From: an uncultured Bacillaceae bacterium
GTDB lineage: Bacteria; Bacillota; Bacilli; Bacillales; Caldibacillaceae
Direction: 5' to 3'
NCBI GenBank assembly: GCA_937951955.1
Contig: CALGAD010000017.1
Span: 35,863-99,862, forward strand
Length of the DNA stretch: 64,000 nt
The notes below the pieces were generated by a model. It was given only the letters and a program-made list of their open reading frames with translations. It was not told the DNA's origin and searched no databases. A program made the position numbers and the translations under genes. Below are positions 17,048 through 26,033 of this stretch, piece by piece. Within the stretch, counting starts at the first letter, position 1; each line of letters begins with the position of its first letter.

Positions 17048-17307
17048 AATCTAAAAAGTAAACATGGAAAAAGCGATGAGAAAGAAGAGTACATTCATTG
17101 CTGCACTTCAGAGAGTTTGTGGTTGGTGCGAACAAACGGCAGGATGAATGGAATGGCCTTTCGAGTCTTTGCTGAACGAAACGATGCGTTTCCAGTAGGC
17201 AATAGCGTTTCCTGGCGTTAACAGGATGAGGTGACCTTTTTTTAAGGTAACAAGGGTGGTACCGCGGATTCAACCATTCGTCCCTTTTTCGGATGAATGG
17301 TTTTTTT
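17048..17307 (+). ncRNA. T-box riboswitch, tryptophan type
   Basis: The T-box core AAGGGTGGTACCGCG is at 17252-17266. The terminator follows: a 12-bp stem AACCATTCGTCC/GGATGAATGGTT (17272-17302) and a run of T. Uncharged tRNA-Trp pairs with the specifier loop and T-box and favours the antiterminator, allowing trpS expression. Two UGG triplets near 17149-17156 (GAATGGAATGG), on the 3' side of stem I, are the candidate specifier codons. The downstream gene fits tryptophan. Confidence 0.93.
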
Positions 17308-17350
17308 ATATGCCGTGAAATCAAAAATCGTGCAAGGAGTGTGTTCATTC

Positions 17351-18337
17351 ATGAAGACCTTATTTTCGGGAGTACAGCCGAGCGGAACACCGACGATCGG
17401 AAACTATATCGGCGCATTGAAACACTTTGTCGAACTGCAAGATGACTACAAATGTTTTTACTGCATCGTCGATCAACACGCGATTACCGTGCCCCAGGAT
17501 CCGGAGGAGTTACGGAAAAACATTCGCAGTTTAGCGAGTTTATATTTAGCCGTCGGCATTGATCCGAATAAATCGGTTTTATTCGTGCAATCGGAAGTGC
17601 CTGCCCATGCGCAAGCCGCCTGGATGTTGCAATGTATTAGTTACATCGGTGAGCTGGAACGGATGACCCAATTTAAGAGCAAATCGCAAGGAAAAGAAGC
17701 CGTTTCGGCCGGTCTTTTAACGTATCCGCCACTGATGGCTGCCGATATTCTTCTTTACAATGCCGATATCGTACCCGTCGGGGATGACCAAAAACAGCAT
17801 ATGGAGTTAACCCGTGACCTGGCGGAACGATTTAACAAACGGTACGGAGAAATTTTTACCATTCCGGAAGCAAAAATTCCGAAAGTCGGTGCCCGGATCA
17901 TGTCATTACAGGAACCGACGAAGAAAATGAGCAAATCAGATGAAAATCAAAAAGCATTCATCTCCATGCTCGATACACCGAAACAAATCGAAAAGAAAAT
18001 CAAAAGTGCCGTCACAGATTCCGAAGGTGTGATTAAATACGATCCAGAAAATAAACCGGGAGTATCCAATTTGCTGGCGATTTATTCGATTTTAAGTGAT
18101 CGGTCGATTGCAGATTTGGAAAAGGATTATGAAGGTAAAGGGTACGGTGTATTCAAAAAGGATTTAGCCGAGGTTGTTATTGAAACATTAGCCCCGATAC
18201 AAAAACGGTACAATGAATTGATTAACTCGGAAGAACTCGATCGCATTCTTGATGAAGGTGCGGAAAAGGCGAACGAAATCGCCAGTGAAACCGTTCGAAA
18301 AATGGAAAAAGCCATGGGCCTCGGCAGACATAAGTAA
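17351..18337 (+). CDS. trpS: Tryptophan-tRNA ligase
   Basis: Class I aminoacyl-tRNA synthetase of 328 aa charging tRNA-Trp. It has the HIGH-equivalent PTIGNYIGAL near the N-terminus, the substrate-binding PVGDDQKQHMELTRDLAERFN and KMSKS at residues 192-196. The ATG at 17351 is chosen on the family N-terminus (MKTLFSGVQPSG); AAGGAG lies about 11 nt upstream. It is controlled by the T-box leader directly upstream and ended by a strong terminator. Confidence 0.97.
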   Translation: MKTLFSGVQPSGTPTIGNYIGALKHFVELQDDYKCFYCIVDQHAITVPQDPEELRKNIRSLASLYLAVGIDPNKSVLFVQSEVPAHAQAAWMLQCISYIGELERMTQFKSKSQGKEAVSAGLLTYPPLMAADILLYNADIVPVGDDQKQHMELTRDLAERFNKRYGEIFTIPEAKIPKVGARIMSLQEPTKKMSKSDENQKAFISMLDTPKQIEKKIKSAVTDSEGVIKYDPENKPGVSNLLAIYSILSDRSIADLEKDYEGKGYGVFKKDLAEVVIETLAPIQKRYNELINSEELDRILDEGAEKANEIASETVRKMEKAMGLGRHK

Positions 18338-18353
18338 ATATCCTTCCTTACAG

Positions 18354-18382
18354 AGCCTGTTCGTTCATGAACAGGCTTTTTT
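18354..18382 (+). terminator. Intrinsic terminator of trpS
   Basis: Perfect 9-bp stem AGCCTGTTC/GAACAGGCT with a 6-nt loop, then six T. Confidence 0.92.
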
Positions 18383-18414
18383 AAGGTGCTTTAACCGATC
18401 CCGTGCAATTGCAT

Positions 18415-18446
18415 GAAAAAAGATGGTGCCTATTGGCCCATCTTTT
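18415..18446 (-). terminator. Intrinsic terminator after the small gene at 18445
   Basis: On minus, 9-bp stem AAAAGATGG/CCATCTTTT followed by TTC. It overlaps the stop codon of the small gene. Confidence 0.65.
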
Positions 18447-18606
18447 ATTGTCGTTTTTTCGTTTTTTTGTTGTTCATTTTTTCATTCATCGAAAGGGGTT
18501 CATTGGCAAATTCATGGTCAAATTCTCGTGTCATATCCTTTCGGACCGCCTGCTTGTCACTGAAATCTTTACTCAATTGTTTCGCCATTTTTTCATTTTT
18601 AGTCAT
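18445..18606 (-). CDS. Small hydrophilic protein, 53 aa, downstream of yjbA
   Basis: Highly charged, Lys/Asn/Glu-rich protein starting MTKNEKMAKQLSKDF, with no cysteine or membrane segment. The ATG at 18606 is chosen because GGGGTG precedes it by 6 nt and this places it just after the yjbA stop (26-nt gap), in one operon. The composition resembles small spore or stress proteins of bacilli, but I do not recognise a named family and no function is assigned. Confidence 0.6.
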   Translation of the reverse strand: MTKNEKMAKQLSKDFSDKQAVRKDMTREFDHEFANEPLSMNEKMNNKKTKKRQ

Positions 18607-18632
18607 CGAATTCACCCCGGCATCATTTTTGC

Positions 18633-19376
18633 TTAATTCACTTTCGAGCCATTTTCTGCTTCCCAAAACTTCTCAAACAGTGGCTGACCTTTAACGAGTC
18701 GCTCGCACAACTGTTCATGCTTTTTCGACCAGCCGTGTTTTACTTCTTCGTAAAGCAAATTCCATACTTCACTAAAAGACTTGGTCCGGATCATTGAATA
18801 TTGTTCCGGCGCCCATTCTGTATACCAGTAACGGGCTTCAGCCGTATTTTTCGACGTATATAATTGATCCAGGGCCATGAACAGTAACTGTTTTAACTGA
18901 CGTTCTTTGCGCGTGAGGCCTGACATATATTTCGGATGGGGCGAAAGGATGTGGTACTCCTTTTTATTTTTCGGTGTAAAATCGTACGTACGGCTCTCCC
19001 GATTTTCAATCATTTCATAAATTAACTGTTCCTGTCTCGGAATGAGCCGGCTTTTTCGCATCGGGATTTGGTAGCCGATCGTATCCACGGCAAGAATTCC
19101 GATTCCGTCCGTAACGATAAAACAATAATCGAGCTGGATCCGTTCATGATTTTTCCGTAAATATGCTTTTTGATATACATCATTCAACAATTGTTCGGGT
19201 AATTCGGCAAGGTCGTTTTCAATATAATCGTATAATTCTTTCGTTACTTTCAGTACAGGCACCTGGTCCAATAACTGGATGGCATCATCTTTGCGCCATT
19301 CGTGGAAATGACACACATTATAGCCATTTTCCGCTCCTTCGAACCAATTGACCCACACATCGTGTAAATACATCAT
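18633..19376 (-). CDS. yjbA: YjbA family protein (DUF3603)
   Basis: Conserved protein of 247 aa (YjbA in B. subtilis is of near-equal size). Typical blocks are MMYLHDVWVNWFEG, HEWRKDD, DTIGYQIPMRKSRLIPRQEQ and RYWYTEWAPEQY. No catalytic motif is evident and no function is known. The context, next to trpS and the fab genes, is as in B. subtilis. AGGGG precedes the ATGATG start. Confidence 0.85.
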   Translation of the reverse strand: MMYLHDVWVNWFEGAENGYNVCHFHEWRKDDAIQLLDQVPVLKVTKELYDYIENDLAELPEQLLNDVYQKAYLRKNHERIQLDYCFIVTDGIGILAVDTIGYQIPMRKSRLIPRQEQLIYEMIENRESRTYDFTPKNKKEYHILSPHPKYMSGLTRKERQLKQLLFMALDQLYTSKNTAEARYWYTEWAPEQYSMIRTKSFSEVWNLLYEEVKHGWSKKHEQLCERLVKGQPLFEKFWEAENGSKVN

Positions 19377-19488
19377 TTCAAACCCCTCGCTTTGGAACTA
19401 TTTGTTTTCAGTATGGGCGGTTGGAAGTAAATTTATGCCTTTTTAAACAAGGTTTTCTTTTTCAAGGAGCTAGTGGCAATCGCTTCAA

Positions 19489-20277
19489 CTATCCGTCCAT
19501 TTTTTCCTGCACCATTTTTATAATCTGTTCGGACGGGGTGCGAAAAGTATTGGTGATGGAAAAAGAACGATTTAGACGTTTATATTGACGAATGATAAAA
19601 TAGCCGAGGGCATAACCGATCATCGCCTTGCCAATCCGGTTCCCGTAGAGCAGCTGGTCGTGGACGGGATTCGTTATAGGAATTGATAAGTTTTCTTTAA
19701 AATATTGATGCCAGGATTCGGTTAGCAAATCATCGGGATACTGCGTGTTCCAGCTTGCAACATACGGTTTACCCACATATTCCGCTACCGCCATCTCCGC
19801 CAGTCCTTCCATGATGAGGGAATCCAACAAAGTATATTCATCCCGGGGTTTGGCCAGTTTTGCTATTCTCGTTGCGTGATGATATTCGTGAACGAATAAA
19901 GCCTCCACCTCTTTCTTATCGCTGAGCGGTGGCAGAAACAGAAAAATTTTATCAGGAAATAAAGTAAAGCCGTTTTTCTTCAAGTGCGGATCAAAAATAG
20001 AATAACGGGAAGGAAAAATATAAACCGGGGCATCGGGTCCCACCCAGAGTTTGCGATACTTCGCGAATAATCGTTCTACATATTCCCAGATCTTATCCTC
20101 TTTCAACTTAAAAAACGTATTTTTCGTAAACACATTCGGTCTATACATCCCCTTTTCCTGTAAAAATTGATAAAGACCGGTGCCGTGATTCCGGGATTCC
20201 CTCGTGATTTTTTCACAAATTTTTTCCGGTTCAAAAAAATGCTCATCCATCCAGCGGTCGGTACGGATAATCCCCAA
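19489..20277 (-). CDS. yjaZ: DUF2268 putative zinc protease YjaZ
   Basis: Protein of 262 aa of the DUF2268 family, which carries a zinc-protease site: HEYHH in ALFVHEYHHATRIAKL, followed by a distal glutamate in IMEGLAEMAVAEYVG, as in gluzincin-type peptidases. No signal peptide is seen. TTG at 20277 is chosen because AAAGGGGG sits at suitable spacing and the length then equals the B. subtilis protein. Substrate unknown. It follows the order fabH-fabF-yjaZ of B. subtilis. Confidence 0.85.
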   Translation of the reverse strand: MGIIRTDRWMDEHFFEPEKICEKITRESRNHGTGLYQFLQEKGMYRPNVFTKNTFFKLKEDKIWEYVERLFAKYRKLWVGPDAPVYIFPSRYSIFDPHLKKNGFTLFPDKIFLFLPPLSDKKEVEALFVHEYHHATRIAKLAKPRDEYTLLDSLIMEGLAEMAVAEYVGKPYVASWNTQYPDDLLTESWHQYFKENLSIPITNPVHDQLLYGNRIGKAMIGYALGYFIIRQYKRLNRSFSITNTFRTPSEQIIKMVQEKMDG

Positions 20278-20341
20278 CAATATTCCCCCTTTGTCAAAGC
20301 TTTTTCCTATGTATACGTAAAACAACCGGTCTTGTTAAAAT

Positions 20342-20367
20342 AAAAAAGTCGGTGTCAAAACACCGAC
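20342..20367 (-). terminator. Intrinsic terminator of fabHF
   Basis: On minus, 8-bp stem GTCGGTGT/ACACCGAC with a 4-nt loop and six T, just after fabF. Confidence 0.9.
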
Positions 20368-20376
20368 CGATAAAAA

Positions 20377-21615
20377 TTATTCATATTTTTTAAAAATCAA
20401 TGTCGCATTGTGACCGCCAAAGCCAAAGGAGTTGCTTAATACCGCATTTACTTCTTTTCTCCTTGCTTCATTCGGGACATAATCCAGATCACAATCCGGA
20501 TCGGGTGTTTCCAGATTAATTGTTGGCGGAATGATGCCATCTTTAATCGTCAGCACGGAAAAAATCGCTTCGACTGCCCCGGTTGCACCTAATAAATGTC
20601 CGGTCATCGATTTGGTAGAGCTAACCGCTACTTGATAGGCGTAATCACCAAAAACTTCTTTAATAGCGGCCGTTTCAAATTTATCATTGTATTCCGTGCT
20701 TGTCCCGTGGGCGTTAATGTAATCGATATCCTCCGGTTTGAGGTTTGCATCTTGAAGGGCCATCCGCATGGCACGAGCACCACCTTCCCCTTCCGGAGCT
20801 GGTGCTGTGATATGGTAGGCATCTCCGGTCATGCCATAACCAACCACTTCCGCGTAAATCTTTGCACCCCGCTTTAATGCATGCTCCAGCTCTTCAAGAA
20901 CAACGATCCCCGCTCCTTCACCAATGACGAAACCATCGCGGTTCTTATCGAAGGGACGGCTTGCTGTTTGCGGGTCGGGGTTTGTCGATAGCGCCCGTGC
21001 GGAACTGAATCCGGCCATCGCCATGTTTGTAATCGGTGCTTCAGTGCCTCCGGTAATCATGACATCGGCATCGCCCCGCTGAATCGCTTTAAAGGCGTCC
21101 CCGATGGAATTCGTTCCGGTGGCACAGGCCGTCACCGTGCAGGAGTTGATACCCTTTGCCCCCAATAAGATGGAAACCTGTCCTGCTGCCATATCGGGAA
21201 TTAACATCGGAACGAAAAAGGGACTTACCCGGCGATATCCCCGGTCAAGGAAGTTTTTATGCTGATTTTCAATCGTTTCGATTCCGCCAATACCTGAACC
21301 GATCCAGACACCAACCCGGTGTGCATTGTTGTCATCAATGACGAGATTCGCATCTTTCACCGCCATCAGCGCTGCTGCCACCGCATAGTGAGTAAAGCGA
21401 TCCATTTTCCGTGCATCTTTTGCCGGAAGGAATTGTTCCGGCTGAAAATCCTTGACTTCACCGGCCACCTTTGATGGAAAATCATCGGGATTTAAGCGCG
21501 TTAACGGGCCAATTCCAGATTTGCCCTGAATAATATTTGTCCATGTCGTTTCCACATCATTGCCAAGGGGAGTGACCGCCCCAAGCCCGGTAACGACAAC
21601 TCGTTTCTTAACCAT
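20377..21615 (-). CDS. fabF: 3-oxoacyl-[ACP] synthase II
   Basis: Elongation condensing enzyme of fatty-acid synthesis, 412 aa. It carries the catalytic triad: C164 in TACATGTNS, histidine in YINAHGTSTEYND and histidine in SMTGHLLGATG. It adds malonyl-ACP-derived two-carbon units to acyl-ACP. AAGGAG precedes the ATG by 8 nt. It is co-transcribed with fabH 66 nt upstream. FabF is the cerulenin target and in B. subtilis belongs to the FapR regulon. Confidence 0.97.
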   Translation of the reverse strand: MVKKRVVVTGLGAVTPLGNDVETTWTNIIQGKSGIGPLTRLNPDDFPSKVAGEVKDFQPEQFLPAKDARKMDRFTHYAVAAALMAVKDANLVIDDNNAHRVGVWIGSGIGGIETIENQHKNFLDRGYRRVSPFFVPMLIPDMAAGQVSILLGAKGINSCTVTACATGTNSIGDAFKAIQRGDADVMITGGTEAPITNMAMAGFSSARALSTNPDPQTASRPFDKNRDGFVIGEGAGIVVLEELEHALKRGAKIYAEVVGYGMTGDAYHITAPAPEGEGGARAMRMALQDANLKPEDIDYINAHGTSTEYNDKFETAAIKEVFGDYAYQVAVSSTKSMTGHLLGATGAVEAIFSVLTIKDGIIPPTINLETPDPDCDLDYVPNEARRKEVNAVLSNSFGFGGHNATLIFKKYE

Positions 21616-21681
21616 GACTTCATCTCCTTTTTACGATTTCGCTTTAATATACAAATTAATGAAGTATTTACATGTAAATTG

Positions 21682-22614
21682 TTATTTACCCCAGCGCAGT
21701 AAAACGCTACCCCAGGTAAGCCCGCCTCCGAAGCCCACCATAACGACAATATCATCATCTTTAATTCGCCCTTGATCGAGTTCATCCTTCAATGCAATTG
21801 GAATGGAAGCGGCAGATGTATTTCCGTATTTAGCAATCACATTAGACATTTTTTCTTCCGGTAAATTAAGCCGCTGTCTCGCTGCTTCCATAATGCGAAT
21901 ATTGGCCTGATGGGGAATTAAAAAGTCAACATCTTCTTTATCCAAACCGGCTTTCACAATCACATTTTCCGCCGATTCGCCCATCTGACGAACAGCAAAC
22001 TTAAAAACTTCTCGACCATTCATTAATATATATTTCTCTTCATATAAATATTTTCCTCCGCTACCGTCCGCACCGAGTTCAAAGGCCAATATTCCTCGTC
22101 CTTCAGAAACCGGTCCCATGACAACCGCGCCGGCCCCATCGCCAAAAAGGACAGCCGTACTCCGGTCTTCCCAGTTAATCAATTTGGATAATTTCTCCGC
22201 ACCGACGACAAGCACGTAGCGATAAGCGCCTGTCTCAATAAACTGCTGGGCGGTAATCATGCCATAAATAAAACCGGAACAGGCCGCGCTTAAATCCATG
22301 GCGGCACATTTTGTTGCACCGATCTTCTCCTGTAAGATACAGGCGGTTGAGGGAAATGACCGATCCGGTGTGGCAGTAGCAACCAGGATTAAATCAATCT
22401 CCTCGGGAAGGATGCCAGCATCTTCCAGAGCTTTTTGCGCTGCTTGCACGGCCATATCCGATGTATTTTCATCGCGGGCGGCAAGGCGCCGTTCCACGAT
22501 TCCCGTTCTCGTCCGGATCCATTCATCTGAAGTGTCCATCACTTTTTCCAGGTCAAAATTCGTCACTACTCGTTCCGGTACATAACTTCCAACACCGATT
22601 ATGCCTGCATTCAA
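21682..22614 (-). CDS. fabH: 3-oxoacyl-[ACP] synthase III
   Basis: Starts fatty-acid synthesis by condensing acetyl-CoA or branched acyl-CoA with malonyl-ACP. The 310-aa protein has the catalytic cysteine in LSAACSGFIYGM, histidine in FLIPHQANIRIM and asparagine in KYGNTSAASIPIAL. TTG at 22614 is chosen because AAGGAG lies 8 nt before it and the N-terminus then matches FabHA (MNAGIIGVGSYVPE); a GTG three codons upstream touches the ribosome binding site. It heads the fabHF operon with a FapR-like site in the promoter region. Confidence 0.95.
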   Translation of the reverse strand: MNAGIIGVGSYVPERVVTNFDLEKVMDTSDEWIRTRTGIVERRLAARDENTSDMAVQAAQKALEDAGILPEEIDLILVATATPDRSFPSTACILQEKIGATKCAAMDLSAACSGFIYGMITAQQFIETGAYRYVLVVGAEKLSKLINWEDRSTAVLFGDGAGAVVMGPVSEGRGILAFELGADGSGGKYLYEEKYILMNGREVFKFAVRQMGESAENVIVKAGLDKEDVDFLIPHQANIRIMEAARQRLNLPEEKMSNVIAKYGNTSAASIPIALKDELDQGRIKDDDIVVMVGFGGGLTWGSVLLRWGK

Positions 22615-22670
22615 TTTATTCACTCCTTATATTCAAACGCGATTTTATCGCTTTATTATATTATTTATTA

Positions 22671-22687
22671 TTATGACTTGGTACTAA
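22671..22687 (-). promoter_or_regulatory. Putative FapR operator upstream of fabH
   Basis: On minus, TTAGTACCAAGTCATAA. The left half equals the FapR half-site TTAGTACC (consensus from memory); the right half is a weaker inverted copy. It lies 57 nt before fabH, a known FapR target in B. subtilis. Confidence 0.45.
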
Positions 22688-22737
22688 TTTTAACCTAAAA
22701 TAAAAAAGACTTCAATAAATTCCAGGTATAAAAGTTT

Positions 22738-23514
22738 TTATTTTTCATGAAGGGTGTTGATGACTTCCAACTCTTGCAATACTTTCCGGAAATCCACTGT
22801 CTCTTTGATCGGAATAACGCCTCTTGTTTCATCACTTTTTAACAAGTCATATCTTTCTTTAGCGATAGCTATAGGATCATCTTCTGTCAAATACGTGATG
22901 CATTCACGCAGGCGATTCGCATCGGCATTTTTCATAATGAATGAACCTTCTTTTTCTAATTCCATAATGCGAATCAGTCCCTCTGCTACATCATACACAT
23001 TAATTGTATCTAGCGGAATTCCATTCTCCACGATTTTCTTTTTTTGCCATAATTGAAAGAAATACGATTGTTTAGGTTGCCAGCCACCGTACAAAGCAGG
23101 GATCGCAACGTTGATGAAGGACCATTTTTCTTTTTTCGTTATTAAAAAGTTTCCCTGTAAAGGATGATCGACAGATTCAATGATCACAATTTTCAACGGG
23201 CGATTAGGAAAATGGACGATTGCTTTTTTTAATCGATCGATCACCTTTTGTTTATCTTCTTCGAAAAAATATTGCCAATCGTAAAGGGGAATAATGACCG
23301 CTTGAATTCGCGACCAGTCAATTTCTTCATCTTTTTCTGCGATGGTAAAATTCCCATTGCGACCCACCCACAAGTGTTTCTCCTCCACATAATCGTCCGG
23401 CTCCGCATCATCACTGATATCGACATGAATTACAGGCATTCCCTTATCTAACAGCTGTTTCGTTAATTCAAAGCCGAGATAACCAAAGGAACCGAAGATC
23501 AGGCACATATCCAC
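22738..23514 (-). CDS. yjaV: NAD-dependent epimerase-like protein YjaV
   Basis: Protein of 258 aa with an N-terminal Rossmann start (LIFGSFGYLGFELTKQLL) like short-chain dehydrogenase/epimerase proteins. The later YxxxK catalytic pair is not evident, so enzymatic activity is doubtful. GTG at 23514 is chosen because GGGGAGGG lies 7 nt upstream; an ATG two codons on is the alternative. It is 16 nt downstream of yjaU, as in B. subtilis, where both lie near med and comZ. Those two genes are absent here. Confidence 0.7.
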   Translation of the reverse strand: MDMCLIFGSFGYLGFELTKQLLDKGMPVIHVDISDDAEPDDYVEEKHLWVGRNGNFTIAEKDEEIDWSRIQAVIIPLYDWQYFFEEDKQKVIDRLKKAIVHFPNRPLKIVIIESVDHPLQGNFLITKKEKWSFINVAIPALYGGWQPKQSYFFQLWQKKKIVENGIPLDTINVYDVAEGLIRIMELEKEGSFIMKNADANRLRECITYLTEDDPIAIAKERYDLLKSDETRGVIPIKETVDFRKVLQELEVINTLHEK

Positions 23515-23530
23515 GGGCAATCCCTCCCCA

Positions 23531-24256
23531 TTAGAGGTTCTTTTCCGTCTCTTTAAAAAGTTCACGGGCAATCTTGACGATATCTTGATTTTTTTCCTGC
23601 AGCACGACATGCAGTTTCGCTAAAGCAGCAGGTAAATATTTTTTGTACATTTTCACCCATTTTTCATCATACATGCCGTGAATCAAGATATGGATGATTT
23701 TAAAGGGATGACTTTTTCCAATTTGTTCTACTTGTTCCGTATGAATTAAAATTTCACTGTCTTCCTCTTCAAATTGGTACGCTTTCGCAATATCCTGCAA
23801 AAATCGTCTATATAAAAATGGCTGTTCTTCCAAGAGCTCTGCCATCCACTGTAATGAAAAAACCGGATTAACAAATAATATGGAGCGAACGTTATCTTCA
23901 TGCCTTTTCAGAAAACCGATGGCAATTTTTGCTCCCAATTCTTCGGCGATAATGTGGATTTTATCATTCAATATTTCCGTCCGTTTTACATACTCATATA
24001 AATCCCCGGCCCGTTCGACCGCTTCCTCATTTCCCATATGCTGACCTAACAGATTAGAAAAATATACAGTATAACCATCCGCCAGTAACTGTGTAAGGAT
24101 TTTTCGGCGTGTTTCGTTGCGCTGCCAGTAATGTTCACCTGAGCGCGGCACAAATTCATGTCGATTGCCGATAACCAAGATGCCGAAGCCATTCGGTTTT
24201 TCTGGATAGTGGATGATACACGGTTCATCATTTAAGACAAAACGCCGAAATTCCAT
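23531..24256 (-). CDS. yjaU: Alpha/beta-hydrolase-like protein YjaU
   Basis: Protein of 241 aa resembling YjaU. The fold is suggested by ILVIGNRHEF and the central helix-strand segment IHIIAEELGAKIAIGFLKRH, followed by SILFVNPVFSL and a late HILIHGMYDEKW block. At the nucleophile elbow, where GxSxG is expected, the sequence reads EELGAK, so the nucleophile serine is missing; it may be a non-catalytic member. GAGGGG precedes the ATG. It is probably transcribed together with yjaV. Confidence 0.65.
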   Translation of the reverse strand: MEFRRFVLNDEPCIIHYPEKPNGFGILVIGNRHEFVPRSGEHYWQRNETRRKILTQLLADGYTVYFSNLLGQHMGNEEAVERAGDLYEYVKRTEILNDKIHIIAEELGAKIAIGFLKRHEDNVRSILFVNPVFSLQWMAELLEEQPFLYRRFLQDIAKAYQFEEEDSEILIHTEQVEQIGKSHPFKIIHILIHGMYDEKWVKMYKKYLPAALAKLHVVLQEKNQDIVKIARELFKETEKNL

Positions 24257-24613
24257 ATGAATCCCCTCTTACGTCTCGACCATTCATTTTGTTCATCCAT
24301 TGTTTACAATGAAAAGTACAGTCTCTCCCTTCTATAGACTATTCTTCCCGCAATTGAGTGACCGGGTAAATACCTATTTGCACGAATGGTGCAACTTAAA
24401 TTTCGGTGAACAGACCGCATATGCCGATAAGCCGATCTTTGTAGTTTTTGGTAAATCTGAATGAAAAAGAAGTAGTGATTTCTATTTGCCCAAAAGAAAC
24501 AATTTAATCTGTAAATGATTTCCGGAAAATACGAAAATCGGGAACCATTTTATTTTTTTGAATAGCACAAATGTGATATGATAAGTTTAGACCATATGGA
24601 GAAGGTGGATAGG
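24257..24613. other. Divergent intergenic region yjaU/yjzD
   Basis: No gene seen. It holds a short inverted repeat TTGCAC-5-GTGCAA at 24378-24394 and, close to yjzD, TTTTTG-16-TATGAT, a weak sigma-A-like promoter at about 24555-24582. Confidence 0.35.
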
Positions 24614-24787
24614 ATGAAATACTTTTGGACCTTTTTTTGGTGCTTTTGGTTAGCACAACTCGTTACATATATTGTCGGTTCAATGAGCGGTTCAGCGTAT
24701 AACTTCACAACAGGGGTATTGCTCGCTTTAGGTATTGGCATCTGCGTGTCTATAATCGGTCATGTGGCTGAAGTAAAGTCTGAATAA
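24614..24787 (+). CDS. yjzD: Small membrane protein YjzD (DUF2929)
   Basis: Two-helix membrane protein of 57 aa. The first segment (YFWTFFWCFWLAQLVTYIVG) is rich in aromatic residues, the second is GVLLALGIGICVSIIGHVA. It matches the DUF2929 family found beside yjaU in B. subtilis. The ATG at 24614 follows AAGGTGG; the frame is open upstream but without a site. Function unknown. It ends 28 nt before a bidirectional terminator. Confidence 0.75.
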   Translation: MKYFWTFFWCFWLAQLVTYIVGSMSGSAYNFTTGVLLALGIGICVSIIGHVAEVKSE

Positions 24788-24815
24788 TGATTGAAACATC
24801 CATTTCTAAAATGAA

Positions 24816-24854
24816 AAAAGAGAAGATCATCTTTACACGATGATCTTCTCTTTT
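24816..24854. terminator. Bidirectional terminator yjzD/yitW
   Basis: Perfect 16-bp stem AAAAGAGAAGATCATC/GATGATCTTCTCTTTT with a 7-nt loop between convergent genes. Confidence 0.92.
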
Positions 24855-24861
24855 ACTTTCT

Positions 24862-25176
24862 CTACCGATCGGGTATTCCCAGGGCAATTTTCGCATAACG
24901 ACTCATGCGATCCATCGTCCACGGCGGATCCCAGACGATATCCACCCGGGTCTCCTTTACTTCGGGAATGTCGGCCAGGGCATATTTCACCTGGTCTTCG
25001 ATCACTCCCTGTAGCGGACATCCCATCGTCGTTAATGTCATGGTCACGATGCATGTTCCGTCTTCCGTTAAATCTACATCATATACTAAACCTAAATTAA
25101 CGATATCGATACCTAATTCAGGGTCAATGACTTGTTCGAGAGCGCCCATCAAATTTTCCTTCAAGCCCTCATCCAT
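24862..25176 (-). CDS. yitW: MIP18/DUF59 iron-sulfur assembly protein YitW
   Basis: Small protein of 104 aa of the MIP18 (SufT/PaaD-like) family: VIDPELGIDIVNLGLVYDV at the N-terminus and the conserved cysteine in MTLTTMGCPLQG, then DIVWDPPWTMDRMS. It is linked to maturation of iron-sulfur proteins in the cytoplasm, probably as a targeting or carrier factor. AAAGGAGTG precedes the ATG. The yitU-yitV-yitW arrangement follows B. subtilis, but each gene here has a sizeable gap. Confidence 0.9.
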   Translation of the reverse strand: MDEGLKENLMGALEQVIDPELGIDIVNLGLVYDVDLTEDGTCIVTMTLTTMGCPLQGVIEDQVKYALADIPEVKETRVDIVWDPPWTMDRMSRYAKIALGIPDR

Positions 25177-25256
25177 ATTCCTACACTCCTTTATCCCTTC
25201 TTTGTACTATATTAACAAAAACGGGTAGGAAAGTATATGGATTTGACTGTCGGAAA

Positions 25257-26033
25257 TTAACGGAGATACGTGGAAAAGTGATGGACGGTCGCCACTAATC
25301 CTTCCCTTGTCACCTTATGCTCGGCGTTCGCATCAAGGATAAAGGTGAGCTTTTCCGGTTCGTCTTTATACTGTGCTTTCACGGCCTTGTAAAAGCGATG
25401 CGCGAAATGAAATGGAACAACCGGATCTTTCTCACCATGCCAGAAAAGAAGCGGGCGTTGATTCAATTTTTCCGGATGAAGACTTAAATCAAAATGGGAA
25501 AGTTTTGCTAATTCATGTTCAATCGCTTCATCAGAAAAGGGAAGGAAATGTCCTTCTTTCTTGAATTGGGAAATCGCTAATTTCGCAAATTCCACATAAG
25601 CCGGGCAACCCATTAAGCTAACAGCTGCTTTAATCCATTCATATTGCGTTAACGCACCTAATGTGATAAAGCCCCCCATCGATGTACCAACAACCCCAAT
25701 TTTGTCAGGGTCTATTTTTCCTGAACCTACAAAATCATCTTTGAGCTGTTCTAACTCCTGAATCGCTTTAAGAATGATATGCCAGAAACTCAAGCCCAAC
25801 TCCGGAAAGCTTTTCTTTTTTTCGTCACTGCGTTCACCGTGATATTCACAATCGGGAAGGATGACGCGGAAGCCTTCTCCGGCTAAATGATACGCATAGT
25901 GGAGATTAACCTCCTTATAACTAGTAAAACCGTGAAAGAAAAAAATCGCCGGTAGTTTCTCGTCAAAAAATTCTTGCTTGGCTACTTCAAGGAGCGGAAC
26001 TCCGTGCACCACTTTTTTATCAATAATAATCAT
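25257..26033 (-). CDS. yitV: Alpha/beta-hydrolase (esterase) YitV
   Basis: Serine hydrolase of 258 aa. The nucleophile is in VVGTSMGGF, the acid in FWHGEKDPVVPF and the histidine near NAEHKVT; an oxyanion segment FFFHGFTSYKEV is also visible. Likely a cytoplasmic carboxylesterase; substrate unknown. Family members include B. subtilis YitV and E. coli YjfP-like esterases. GGAGG precedes the ATG. Confidence 0.88.
   Translation of the reverse strand: MIIIDKKVVHGVPLLEVAKQEFFDEKLPAIFFFHGFTSYKEVNLHYAYHLAGEGFRVILPDCEYHGERSDEKKKSFPELGLSFWHIILKAIQELEQLKDDFVGSGKIDPDKIGVVGTSMGGFITLGALTQYEWIKAAVSLMGCPAYVEFAKLAISQFKKEGHFLPFSDEAIEHELAKLSHFDLSLHPEKLNQRPLLFWHGEKDPVVPFHFAHRFYKAVKAQYKDEPEKLTFILDANAEHKVTREGLVATVHHFSTYLR

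Noticed and set aside
24378..24394. TTGCAC-5-GTGCAA inverted repeat as an operator
   Set aside because: Only 6 bp per arm, far from any clear promoter, expected by chance in a region this size.
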